Below the pieces are notes generated by a model. That model ran no database searches. It was not told the origin of the DNA and saw only the letters and a program-made list of their open reading frames with translations. DNA of 11,262 nt from CAKVOD01 sp050872805. GTDB taxonomy: Bacteria > Bacillota > Clostridia > Christensenellales > UBA1242. The stretch lies in assembly GCA_050872805.1 (NCBI GenBank), contig JBNMHN010000034.1:1-11262 (forward strand), given 5' to 3'. A program made the position numbers and the translations under genes. Every line of letters starts with the position of its first letter. Within the stretch, counting starts at the first letter, position 1. Positions 5,232-11,262 of this stretch are shown here, piece after piece.

Positions 5232-7688
5232 TTATCTAATAACTTGCTCCATTATATATGCTTCAAATATGTCTAAGTCTTTAATATCGTTGAATCCGTC
5301 AAGTTTTATGCCGCACTCATACCCCGCCATAACCTCTTTAACTTCCTGCTTTTCTTTTTGGAATGTTGTGATTGTCGTATCAATAATTTGTTCGCCATTT
5401 CTCATAACACGAATATGTGAATTACGTGTAATCTTACCATCCAAAACATAGCAGCCTGCAACCGTACCAATTCTACTAATTTTGAATAGTACACGCACTT
5501 CACAGTGTCCGATAACTTTTTCGACAAACACTGGCTTCAACATAGACTTAATCTTTGCGTGAACATCATCCAAAACTTGATAAATAATCTTATAATTCTT
5601 TATTTCAACATTATTTTGTTCTGCCAAGGTTTGTGCGTTGCTCTCAACCTTTACATTAAATGCAACGATAGTTGCGTTAGATGCGATTGCCACTTCAACG
5701 TCATTTTCAGTTACTGCGCCAACGCCGCCGTGAACGCAGTGGACTTTGACTTCTTCATTTTCAACCGCTGAAAGCATTTGTTGTAGTGCTTCAAATGAGC
5801 CTTGAACGTCCGTTTTGATAATGACATTATAAGGCGTTTTATTAATCATATTCTTCAAGAATTCTTCAGCCGAGATACTTGTTTCTACTTTCTGTTTTGC
5901 AAGTTGAGCCTTGTTCTTTCTATCTATGATTACTTGCTTTGCAGTTTTTTCATCGACAGCAATCAATGTGTCACCAGCGTTTGGAACTCTATCAAGCCCA
6001 AGTACTGACACAGGCGTTGAAGGACCTGCTTCCTTAATGTTTTGCCCTTTGTCATTAGTCATTGCCCTAACTCTACCAACGGCAAGCCCTGAAACGACTG
6101 TGTCCCCAACGTGTAATGTACCATTTTTAATGAGAACATTAGCAACAGGTCCTTTACCTTTGTCAAGTTTCGCTTCAATAATACTACCGATAGCGTGACG
6201 ATTTGGATTCGCTCTCAAATCACTAACTTCACTGACAACCAAAACGACTTCAAGCAATTTGTCAAGGTTCATATTGTTTTTAGCGGATATTGGAACCATC
6301 ATTGTGTCTCCGCCCCATTCTTCAGGCATAACGTCACATTCAGCCAACTGTTGTTTAATTCTATCAACATTTGCTTCAGGCTTATCAATTTTATTGATTG
6401 CAACAACCATAGGAACTTTTGCATTTTTGATGTGTTCAATTGCTTCTTTTGTTTGTGGCATAACGCCGTCATCTGCAGCAACGACCAAAATTGCAACATC
6501 GGTTACGCTCGCGCCACGTGCACGCATTGCCGTAAACGCTTCGTGCCCCGGTGTATCAATAAATGTGATTTTATTTCCATTGTAGTCAATGGTATATGCA
6601 CCGATGTGCTGCGTAATTCCGCCCGCCTCATTTGATGTGACGTGTGTATTTCTAATTGCATCCAAAAGTGAAGTTTTACCGTGGTCAACATGTCCCATAA
6701 CTGTAACGACTGGTGGGCGATTGATTGTTTCGCCAAATTCGTCAGCTTGTTGGATTTCTTCCAAAAGTTGTTCATCCGCAGTCTTTTCTAATTGTTGTTC
6801 AAGTTTTACGCCAAATTCGTCAGCAATCAATTCGGCAGTTGTAAAGTCAATGTTAGTATTGATATTGGCCATAACGCCCAAAAGCATTAATTTTTTAATA
6901 ATATCAGCAACGGTTTGCCCTATTTTCTCGCTAAGAGTTTTAACCGAAACTTCAGCGGTAGAAATAACAGCGTGTTCAATCTTGATGTAGTTAGGGTTAG
7001 CACTTGTCTTGCCTTTCTTTTTCTTCTTGCCAAAAAATTCTTGGTCATTGAGTGAAGCATCATATTTTGTCACGCGCCCTTTCTTTGTCTCATACTTATT
7101 GTGGGTATCAACTTTCTTTTTAGCTTGCGTACTTTGAAACTTGTTCTTAGATTTTTCAATAACGACATCAGCAAATGCAACTTTCTTTTCAGGCGGCTTT
7201 TTGAAACCTTGCCCTTGCGGTCTATTTCCTGCAAAATCTCTATTATTTTGAAAGTCGCGCGGTCTATTTGTCGAATTGTTTCTATAGTTGCCATTTTGAT
7301 TTGGTCTCGCATCTCGCTTTTCGACAGGCTTATCAAACACTCTCTTTTGAACATTTGGAGCACTTGTTCTTGGTTTGTCAAAAGTGCGTTTTTCAGTTTT
7401 AGGAGCGTCAGTTTTTTCGACTGCAACTTTTTGCACCCTTTCTTCACTCGTTTGTTCTTTGACTTTCTTTTCTTCAAGTTGTGCACTTTCTTTTTGTGAC
7501 TTTTCTTGCTGCTCTGCCAAATACGCTCTTTCTTTCTCTTTTGTTCTTTTCAAAAGATTTTCAAGATTGATTCTCGAATTTTTTAAATCAGAAGAAAGGG
7601 TATATATTTCCTTGTTTCTCAACCCTGCCAATTCTTTTAGATTATCTAACACCAACGTGTTTTTTGCTGATTTTTTGTCTATTTCCAA
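5232..7688 (-). CDS. infB: Translation initiation factor IF-2
   Basis: IF2 is the GTPase that brings fMet-tRNA to the 30S subunit and promotes subunit joining. It is read here as 818 residues. An N-terminal helical IF2N-like domain (about 1-50) is followed by a charged, low-complexity linker rich in Lys, Arg, Asn and Gln (about 50-235) and a second IF2N domain (about 235-300). The GTPase domain has G1 GHVDHGKT (about 332-339), G3 DTPGHE (378-383), G4 NKID (432-435) and G5 SAKN. Domains II, III and the tRNA-binding C-terminus appear complete. No ATG exists near the N-terminus. TTG at 7688 is the best start, because AAAGAGG lies 8 bases upstream; another TTG at 7694 sits only 2 bases from it. 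A promoter lies just upstream, inside ylxR. ylxQ, often found between ylxR and infB, is absent. Confidence 0.97.
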   Translation of the reverse strand: MEIDKKSAKNTLVLDNLKELAGLRNKEIYTLSSDLKNSRINLENLLKRTKEKERAYLAEQQEKSQKESAQLEEKKVKEQTSEERVQKVAVEKTDAPKTEKRTFDKPRTSAPNVQKRVFDKPVEKRDARPNQNGNYRNNSTNRPRDFQNNRDFAGNRPQGQGFKKPPEKKVAFADVVIEKSKNKFQSTQAKKKVDTHNKYETKKGRVTKYDASLNDQEFFGKKKKKGKTSANPNYIKIEHAVISTAEVSVKTLSEKIGQTVADIIKKLMLLGVMANINTNIDFTTAELIADEFGVKLEQQLEKTADEQLLEEIQQADEFGETINRPPVVTVMGHVDHGKTSLLDAIRNTHVTSNEAGGITQHIGAYTIDYNGNKITFIDTPGHEAFTAMRARGASVTDVAILVVAADDGVMPQTKEAIEHIKNAKVPMVVAINKIDKPEANVDRIKQQLAECDVMPEEWGGDTMMVPISAKNNMNLDKLLEVVLVVSEVSDLRANPNRHAIGSIIEAKLDKGKGPVANVLIKNGTLHVGDTVVSGLAVGRVRAMTNDKGQNIKEAGPSTPVSVLGLDRVPNAGDTLIAVDEKTAKQVIIDRKNKAQLAKQKVETSISAEEFLKNMINKTPYNVIIKTDVQGSFEALQQMLSAVENEEVKVHCVHGGVGAVTENDVEVAIASNATIVAFNVKVESNAQTLAEQNNVEIKNYKIIYQVLDDVHAKIKSMLKPVFVEKVIGHCEVRVLFKISRIGTVAGCYVLDGKITRNSHIRVMRNGEQIIDTTITTFQKEKQEVKEVMAGYECGIKLDGFNDIKDLDIFEAYIMEQVIR

Positions 7689-7710
7689 TATCAATACCTC
7701 TTTACTTAGT

Positions 7711-7739
7711 ATTTTACCACATTAACTATTTTTTGTCAA
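7711..7739 (-). promoter_or_regulatory. Internal SigA-type promoter for infB
   Basis: On the minus strand there is a perfect -35 TTGACA (7739-7734), a 17-base spacer and a -10 TAAAAT (7716-7711) extended by TGG (TGn). The promoter overlaps the ylxR stop codon. Transcription would start near 7704, leaving a leader of about 16 bases that begins with the AAAGAGG ribosome binding site. Confidence 0.72.
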
Positions 7740-7973
7740 TTCATCGTAGATTTTTTGCGGCACTTCTTGCCTAAACGCGCGATTTAACGCTCTTTTTTTC
7801 TGCAACTGTGACAAGCACTCGGCGCTTTTGCATACATAAACACTTCTTCCAAACAGTTTCTGTTTGCCTTCAACTATTGCAAAAATATTGTCTTTTGTTT
7901 TTATTACGCGTATTAATTCTGCTTGCGGCTGCATTTTTCTGCAAACACAGCACATTCTCAAAGGAACTTTCAT
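7722..7973 (-). CDS. ylxR: YlxR family protein (RNase P modulator RnpM)
   Basis: This 83-residue basic protein of the YlxR (DUF448) family is encoded between nusA and infB, as in most Firmicutes. In B. subtilis the homologue, also called RnpM, binds the RNase P RNA and modulates tRNA processing; the same role here is inferred. Family features are RMCCVCRKMQPQAELIRVIK, with a Cys cluster near the N-terminus, then LFGRSVYVC (usually GRGAYVC) and KKRALNRAFR near the C-terminus. The GRGAY glycine and alanine are replaced by Ser and Val. The start is ATG at 7973, with AAGGTG about 4 bases upstream, rather close. It is separated from nusA by only 10 bases. Its 3' end carries the infB promoter. Confidence 0.93.
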   Translation of the reverse strand: MKVPLRMCCVCRKMQPQAELIRVIKTKDNIFAIVEGKQKLFGRSVYVCKSAECLSQLQKKRALNRAFRQEVPQKIYDELTKNS

Positions 7974-7983
7974 CCCTCACCTT

Positions 7984-9237
7984 CTATTTTTCTTCGTCGT
8001 CATCAAGCGAAATTTCAAATGTTTCGTCATTGTTTAAATCAAGTGCATCATTTGATTCGCTAGCGTTTTCAGCTGCGACCTCTTCATTACTACTCTCAAT
8101 GTCGTCAGTTGCTCCGTAATCATCATCGTCGTCAGATAAAATAAAGTCGTTGTCGCTTAACTCAGTTGCAATGCTTGGTGCAAACATATCTTTTTCTTCA
8201 TCTTCTTCGGTCTTGACATCAATTTTGAAACCTGTCAATTTCGCTGCTAGGCGAACATTGTGCCCGTTTTTACCGATTGCTAGAGAAAGGATATCTTTGT
8301 CAACAATAACTTTTGCGCTATGATTTAGTTCATCAATTTCAACACTCTTTACAGTTGCAGGTGAAAGCGCACGTGCAATATAAACAAATGGGTCTTCACT
8401 ATACTCAATGATATCAATTTTTTCGCCGTTCAACTCAGAAATCAAAGAGTTAATTCTAGAACCTTTGTTACCTATACAAGCACCAACTGGGTCGATGCTG
8501 TCATTGCAAGCGGCAACGGCAACTTTTGTTCTAAGACCTGCTTCTCTTGAAATGCTTTTGATTTCAACTTCGCCGTTTTCAATTTCAGGCACTTCGATTT
8601 CAAGCAAGCGTCTTACATAACCTGGCGCTTTGCGTGAAACACAAATTTGTGGACCAAATGGCGTATCCTTGATTTGCTTTACAAAAACTTTTATTTTGTC
8701 TCCGACATTGTACTTTTCACCCGCAATTTGGTCATAGTTACTCAAAACTGCGTAAATGTTTGTTCCGCCGATTTCGACGTAAACATTCTTTTCATCTTTG
8801 CGATTGATGTATCCTGTAACGATTTCATTTTCCTTGCCATTGATTTCTTGAATCAACTTTTCTTTTTCTGCTTCGTGAATTCTTTGCATAATGATATGCT
8901 TAGCAGTTTGCGCTGCAATTCTCCCAAAGTCCTCTTTAGGAACAACTTCATCCGTTACAAGGTCGCCAAGTTTATAAGAATTTTTAATCTTTTTGGCATC
9001 TTCAAGTGAAATTTCCTTTTCAGGGTCCACTACTTCATCTACAATCGTTTTATAAGCGTAAATTTTGATTGTGTTTTTCTCAGGAATCAATTTGACAAAC
9101 GCTGATTTTGCTTCACCAAAATTCTTTTTATATGCAGAAGTCAAAGCGGCTTCCAAAATCTTTATAAATTCTTCCTTGTTAATATTCTTTTGTTCTTCGA
9201 GGTCGTTCAAAGCATTAAAAAAGTCTTTACTAATCAT
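7984..9237 (-). CDS. nusA: Transcription termination/antitermination factor NusA
   Basis: NusA binds RNA polymerase and nascent RNA, promotes pausing and intrinsic termination, and takes part in antitermination. The product has 417 residues. The N-terminal polymerase-binding domain (about 1-125) is followed by an S1 domain (about 135-200) and two KH domains, with the GxxG loops in VGACIGNKGSRI (251-262) and LAIGKNGHNVRL (319-330). Residues from about 344 on form an acidic tail of some 70 residues, dense in Asp, Glu, Ser and Asn, in place of the short end usual in Bacillus NusA (about 370 residues). The start ATG follows AGGAG, which overlaps the rimP stop TAG, so the two genes are tightly coupled. 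No AR repeats of the E. coli kind are evident. Confidence 0.97.
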   Translation of the reverse strand: MISKDFFNALNDLEEQKNINKEEFIKILEAALTSAYKKNFGEAKSAFVKLIPEKNTIKIYAYKTIVDEVVDPEKEISLEDAKKIKNSYKLGDLVTDEVVPKEDFGRIAAQTAKHIIMQRIHEAEKEKLIQEINGKENEIVTGYINRKDEKNVYVEIGGTNIYAVLSNYDQIAGEKYNVGDKIKVFVKQIKDTPFGPQICVSRKAPGYVRRLLEIEVPEIENGEVEIKSISREAGLRTKVAVAACNDSIDPVGACIGNKGSRINSLISELNGEKIDIIEYSEDPFVYIARALSPATVKSVEIDELNHSAKVIVDKDILSLAIGKNGHNVRLAAKLTGFKIDVKTEEDEEKDMFAPSIATELSDNDFILSDDDDDYGATDDIESSNEEVAAENASESNDALDLNNDETFEISLDDDEEK

Positions 9238-9247
9238 TTTTTATCTC

Positions 9248-9706
9248 CTAAAAATCCAACTTTAATTTTGCGCTAGCAATAGATTTGCGCGGAATTGTCA
9301 ATTTTTCATCGCCCACTTGCAATGAAATGTCATATTCATCGACAGCAACAAGAGTGCCTTCAAACTCTTTTTTGTCGTTCAAAGGCGCAAACAACTTAAT
9401 TTCAAGCATTTCATTCATTCTATACTGAAATTCTTTGGTAGTCTTAAGTTGCCTTGACAACCCAAACGATGAGACGCTCAAGTTAAAGGGTTCGCCATTT
9501 GAAATGTCGATTTCATCAATTTTTGGGTCAATTGCATTATGTACTCTTTCGCAATCTTCAATTGTTACGCCGCCCTCTTTTGTAATGAACACTGTAAGCG
9601 TCATTCCGTCTGGCGTTTTGCCGTATTCAACTTCAAGTAAATTGCAGCCGCACGTTTCAACAATTGGCGCAATTGTTTGCTCAATCAACTCAATATTTTT
9701 TGACAT
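9248..9706 (-). CDS. rimP: Ribosome maturation factor RimP
   Basis: RimP helps assemble the 30S subunit. The 152-residue product has the usual two-domain layout: an N-terminal alpha/beta domain (about 1-85) with LLEVEYGKTPDGMTLTVFI and TIEDCERVHNAIDPKID, and a C-terminal SH3-like domain (about 90-152) with FEGTLVAVDEYDISL. The linker motif usually read as VSSPGLDRPL is VSSFGLSRQL here, losing the conserved Pro and Asp. The start at 9706 is chosen because AAAGGAGA lies just upstream; an extension to 9739 would run through the leader hairpin. rimP is the first gene of its operon and opens about 58 bases after the predicted transcription start. Confidence 0.94.
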   Translation of the reverse strand: MSKNIELIEQTIAPIVETCGCNLLEVEYGKTPDGMTLTVFITKEGGVTIEDCERVHNAIDPKIDEIDISNGEPFNLSVSSFGLSRQLKTTKEFQYRMNEMLEIKLFAPLNDKKEFEGTLVAVDEYDISLQVGDEKLTIPRKSIASAKLKLDF

Positions 9707-9720
9707 TCGTTCTCCTTTAT

Positions 9721-9754
9721 AAAATTGAGAGTGGCACAAGCCACTCTCAATTTT
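9721..9754 (-). terminator. Leader hairpin upstream of rimP (terminator or attenuator)
   Basis: This is a perfect 15-bp stem (9721-9735 with 9740-9754) around a 4-base loop. On the minus strand it ends in TTTTAT and runs directly into the AAAGGAG ribosome binding site of rimP. It lies downstream of both the DUF1292 gene and the rimP promoter, starting about 10 bases after the predicted transcription start. It could stop readthrough from DUF1292, attenuate the operon, or protect the 5' end. The T-tract is short and interrupted and mostly within the stem, so an unaided terminator would be weak. Confidence 0.75.
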
Positions 9755-9770
9755 ACATCATAACACTTTG

Positions 9771-9799
9771 ATTATAACACATAATTATGCTTTTGTCAA
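9771..9799 (-). promoter_or_regulatory. Consensus SigA promoter of the rimP-nusA-infB operon
   Basis: The minus strand carries TTGACA (9799-9794), a 17-base spacer and TATAAT (9776-9771), a full match to the housekeeping consensus in both hexamers and spacing. Its -35 box begins 6 bases past the stop codon of the DUF1292 gene. Transcription should begin near 9764, just before the leader hairpin. Confidence 0.9.
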
Positions 9800-9804
9800 G
9801 CGAA

Positions 9805-10113
9805 TTATTCATTATTTCCGTCTTCGTCCAACAATTTATAATAAGCGTCGAACACTGCATCAATGACAGCATCGTCTTCAACAACTGACAAAACATCATC
9901 TGAGTCGTCATCAGCGTCCAAAAGGAATACGATTGCTTCATCTTCAGCAACTCCTTCCATTTCTTTTACAGGTTTCAAAATTGCATAGACCTCATCTTCG
10001 TAAGGGATAATCGCAATTTGTTCAAACTCAACTTCCTTGTCGTTTTCGTCAAAAAGAACTATTGTACCAAGGTCGTTTTCGTCCAATAATCTTTCAATCG
10101 CATTTTTTTCCAT
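9805..10113 (-). CDS. DUF1292 family protein (YrzB-like)
   Basis: This very acidic 102-residue protein resembles the DUF1292 family (B. subtilis YrzB), whose function is not established. The conserved core IVLFDENDKEVEFEQIAIIPYEDEVYAILKPV looks like a beta-rich domain (about residues 17-50). After it come EDEAIVFLLD and an Asp/Glu-rich C-terminal half, including a run DADDDSDD. In Firmicutes this gene regularly follows ruvX, and here it starts 9 bases after the ruvX stop, with TAGGAG combining that stop and the Shine-Dalgarno. It therefore shares the ruvX transcript. There are no membrane segments, signal peptide or obvious catalytic residues. Confidence 0.88.
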   Translation of the reverse strand: MEKNAIERLLDENDLGTIVLFDENDKEVEFEQIAIIPYEDEVYAILKPVKEMEGVAEDEAIVFLLDADDDSDDVLSVVEDDAVIDAVFDAYYKLLDEDGNNE

Positions 10114-10122
10114 AATAAACTC

Positions 10123-10536
10123 CTATAAACTTTTTTTGTCCAAATAACTTTGCAGAATAAATGTGGCTGCAATTTTGTCGATGACTTGCTTTCTCCCTTG
10201 GCGTGAAACGTTGGCATCAATTAGCATTTTTTCGGCGCTAACAGTAGTCAACCTTTCATCCTGAAACACTATTTTTTGATTGCAGTATTTCTTTAAATTT
10301 TCAACAAATTCGAATGTCTCTTGACACTTTTCGCCCTGCGTACCGTCCATATTCAACGGCAATCCGAAAACTATTGTGTCCACTTCATTATCGTTTGCAA
10401 TTTTTGCCAAATGCTCTAAGTCTTCATTCAAGTTTTTCCGCTTGTATGTTTCAAGAGCATAAGCAAAGATATTCAACGCATCCGATAGTGCAATTCCTAT
10501 ACGAACTTGTCCTAAATCTACGCCCATTTTTTTCAT
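10123..10536 (-). CDS. ruvX: RuvX/YqgF family pre-16S rRNA 5'-end nuclease
   Basis: The RNase H-fold protein YqgF/RuvX is implicated in maturation of the 16S rRNA 5' end and was earlier predicted to be a Holliday junction resolvase. The 137-residue product has all family motifs: MGVDLGQVRIGIALSD with D7, VFGLPLNMDGT (56-66), FQDERLTT with D93 and E94, and IDKIAATFILQSYLD with D120. The start at 10536 is preferred because the protein then begins at the family's usual position and a GGCAGG stretch precedes it. The open frame extends to 10569 but overlaps the promoter. In Bacillus the gene follows alaS and yrzL (ireB); here a P-loop NTPase gene lies upstream instead, about 140 bases away. Confidence 0.95.
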   Translation of the reverse strand: MKKMGVDLGQVRIGIALSDALNIFAYALETYKRKNLNEDLEHLAKIANDNEVDTIVFGLPLNMDGTQGEKCQETFEFVENLKKYCNQKIVFQDERLTTVSAEKMLIDANVSRQGRKQVIDKIAATFILQSYLDKKSL

Positions 10537-10557
10537 TTTTTGCCTGCCACTATGTTG

Positions 10558-10585
10558 ATTATACCACACTTTAGCAAAAAATCAA
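10558..10585 (-). promoter_or_regulatory. Extended -10 promoter of ruvX
   Basis: The minus strand holds TATAAT (10563-10558) preceded by TGG (extended -10). TTGATT lies 16 bases upstream (10585-10580). Transcription would start near 10551, giving a leader of about 15 bases before the ruvX ATG. This supports the downstream start chosen for ruvX. Confidence 0.75.
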
Positions 10586-10673
10586 AACATTTTAGCCAAA
10601 AAATGCCTTGAATACTATTATTATTAGTCAAAACTTTTCATTTATTCAGTACATTTGCATAAATTTAACAAAA

Positions 10674-11210
10674 TTATTTTTCATTCACCATTTTAACTAT
10701 GTCGTCCACGATACCATCAAGCGTTTCAGGCAAAGAGTCCGCATACTCAAACTCGACGCCATATTTATCAAACAATGTGAGCAATGTATCCCCGACTTCA
10801 TCAGCCTCCTCCCTTGTTTGGTGGCGCCCATTCGGGTCATATTCGACAACACGCTTGAGATAGTAATTTTTATTGTTAAACCCCTTTGTTGCTGCAGCGA
10901 CAAATTGATTAAACTCCTCTTTTGCACAGCTTAGTTCGTTGTAATACACGCTAACAAACACTGGCGAATCGGTAACAATGACATCAACTTTGTCGAGCAG
11001 CCGACTAATTCTATAATATTGGTTGCCGAGAATGTACACTTGGTTGCCAAACGCTGTCATATTTTGCTCAAAGAAAAGTTCTTTCGCAAATTCAGGTGCC
11101 ATTTCGCAGTTGATTCCACGCATTTTAAGGTTTGCAAAAATATACGCCATTGCGGTAGATTTTCCCGACCCCGGTGCGCCAAACAAGTTGACTACTATAT
11201 TTTTTTTCAT
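10674..11210 (-). CDS. P-loop NTPase, nucleoside kinase-like (AAA_28-type)
   Basis: I cannot name this 178-residue protein. It has a clear Walker A, GAPGSGKST (11-19), after a hydrophobic first strand, and an EFAKELFFEQ segment (about 40-49). VDVIVTDSPVFVSVYY (about 75-90) resembles the Asp-Ser-Pro region of deoxynucleoside kinases and NadR-like domains. A basic lid-like stretch, YDPNGRHQTREEADEVG (about 123-139), follows. This layout suggests a small-molecule kinase of the AAA_28/NadR-like group, also common in phages; the substrate is unknown. AAAGGA precedes the ATG with good spacing. It appears to be a single-gene unit: the 137 bases before ruvX hold the ruvX promoter, and I see no clear terminator there. 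Confidence 0.75.
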   Translation of the reverse strand: MKKNIVVNLFGAPGSGKSTAMAYIFANLKMRGINCEMAPEFAKELFFEQNMTAFGNQVYILGNQYYRISRLLDKVDVIVTDSPVFVSVYYNELSCAKEEFNQFVAAATKGFNNKNYYLKRVVEYDPNGRHQTREEADEVGDTLLTLFDKYGVEFEYADSLPETLDGIVDDIVKMVNEK

Positions 11211-11262
11211 AAAATTTCCTTTTATTTTTTTAATAAAATGATAAAAACTACAAATAATATAC

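Noticed and set aside
6195..6635. Plus-strand reading frames opposite infB, nusA and spoIIIAA, some over 100 codons
   Set aside because: They lie wholly inside well-recognised minus-strand genes, have Cys/Ser/Phe-rich compositions typical of antisense translation, and lack ribosome binding sites and recognisable domains.
7320..7400. Repeated KRxFDKP units in the IF2 linker as a possible tandem repeat element
   Set aside because: Only two copies with different spacing; low-complexity linkers of this kind are normal in IF2 and evolve quickly.
10586..10673. Possible terminator between the P-loop NTPase gene and ruvX
   Set aside because: Only weak A/T pairings such as ATTTAT/ATAAAT with a long loop were found, and none is followed by a T-tract in the right direction.
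11220..11238. Inverted repeat TTTTATT-N5-AATAAAA just upstream of the P-loop NTPase gene
   Set aside because: It is made only of A/T with no stable GC core, so it is expected by chance in such sequence and would not form a useful terminator.

Overview
The window is chromosomal core DNA from an A+T-rich, endospore-forming member of the Firmicutes, most likely class Clostridia. Three things point there: the start of the spoIIIA sporulation operon, the Firmicutes-type rimP-nusA-ylxR-infB-rbfA cluster followed by nrnA and truB, and consensus SigA-type promoters with AGGAG ribosome binding sites. The standard genetic code fits; truB, for example, ends in TGA. Every gene I can support lies on the minus strand, so transcription runs from high to low coordinates. 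I see no tRNA, rRNA, CRISPR array, insertion sequence or phage module, and no gene-free stretch longer than about 210 bases.

In the direction of transcription: (1) 11210-10674, a stand-alone P-loop NTPase/kinase-like gene. (2) 10536-9805, ruvX and a DUF1292 gene, read from an extended -10 promoter. (3) 9706-4894, the translation/transcription operon rimP-nusA-ylxR-infB-rbfA. It has a textbook promoter (TTGACA-N17-TATAAT) and a perfect 15-bp hairpin in its short leader, and it ends at an intrinsic terminator. A second promoter inside the 3' end of ylxR can drive infB, which appears to start at TTG. (4) 4686-2025, nrnA-truB and an endonuclease IV-like TIM-barrel gene, tightly packed and closed by a second strong terminator. 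(5) 1911-1, the sporulation genes spoIIIAA, spoIIIAB, spoIIIAC and the first 106 codons of spoIIIAD, preceded by a plausible SigE-type promoter. The operon runs off the left edge.

Units 3 and 4 together serve ribosome biogenesis and RNA metabolism: 30S maturation (RimP, RbfA, and RuvX for the 16S 5' end), transcription elongation and termination (NusA), RNase P modulation (YlxR/RnpM), initiation (IF2), nanoRNA turnover (NrnA) and tRNA U55 modification (TruB). Unit 5 builds the mother-cell side of the channel linking mother cell and forespore.

No novel defence or mobile system is visible. The points worth a second look are regulatory and compositional: the hairpin between promoter and RBS of the nusA operon (possible NusA-dependent attenuation), the internal infB promoter with a TTG start, the GTGGC/GCCAC core shared by all three strong hairpins, the inverted repeat over the putative SigE -10 box, missing customary neighbours (ylxQ, ribF, rpsO), and divergent motifs in RimP and the endonuclease IV-like protein.
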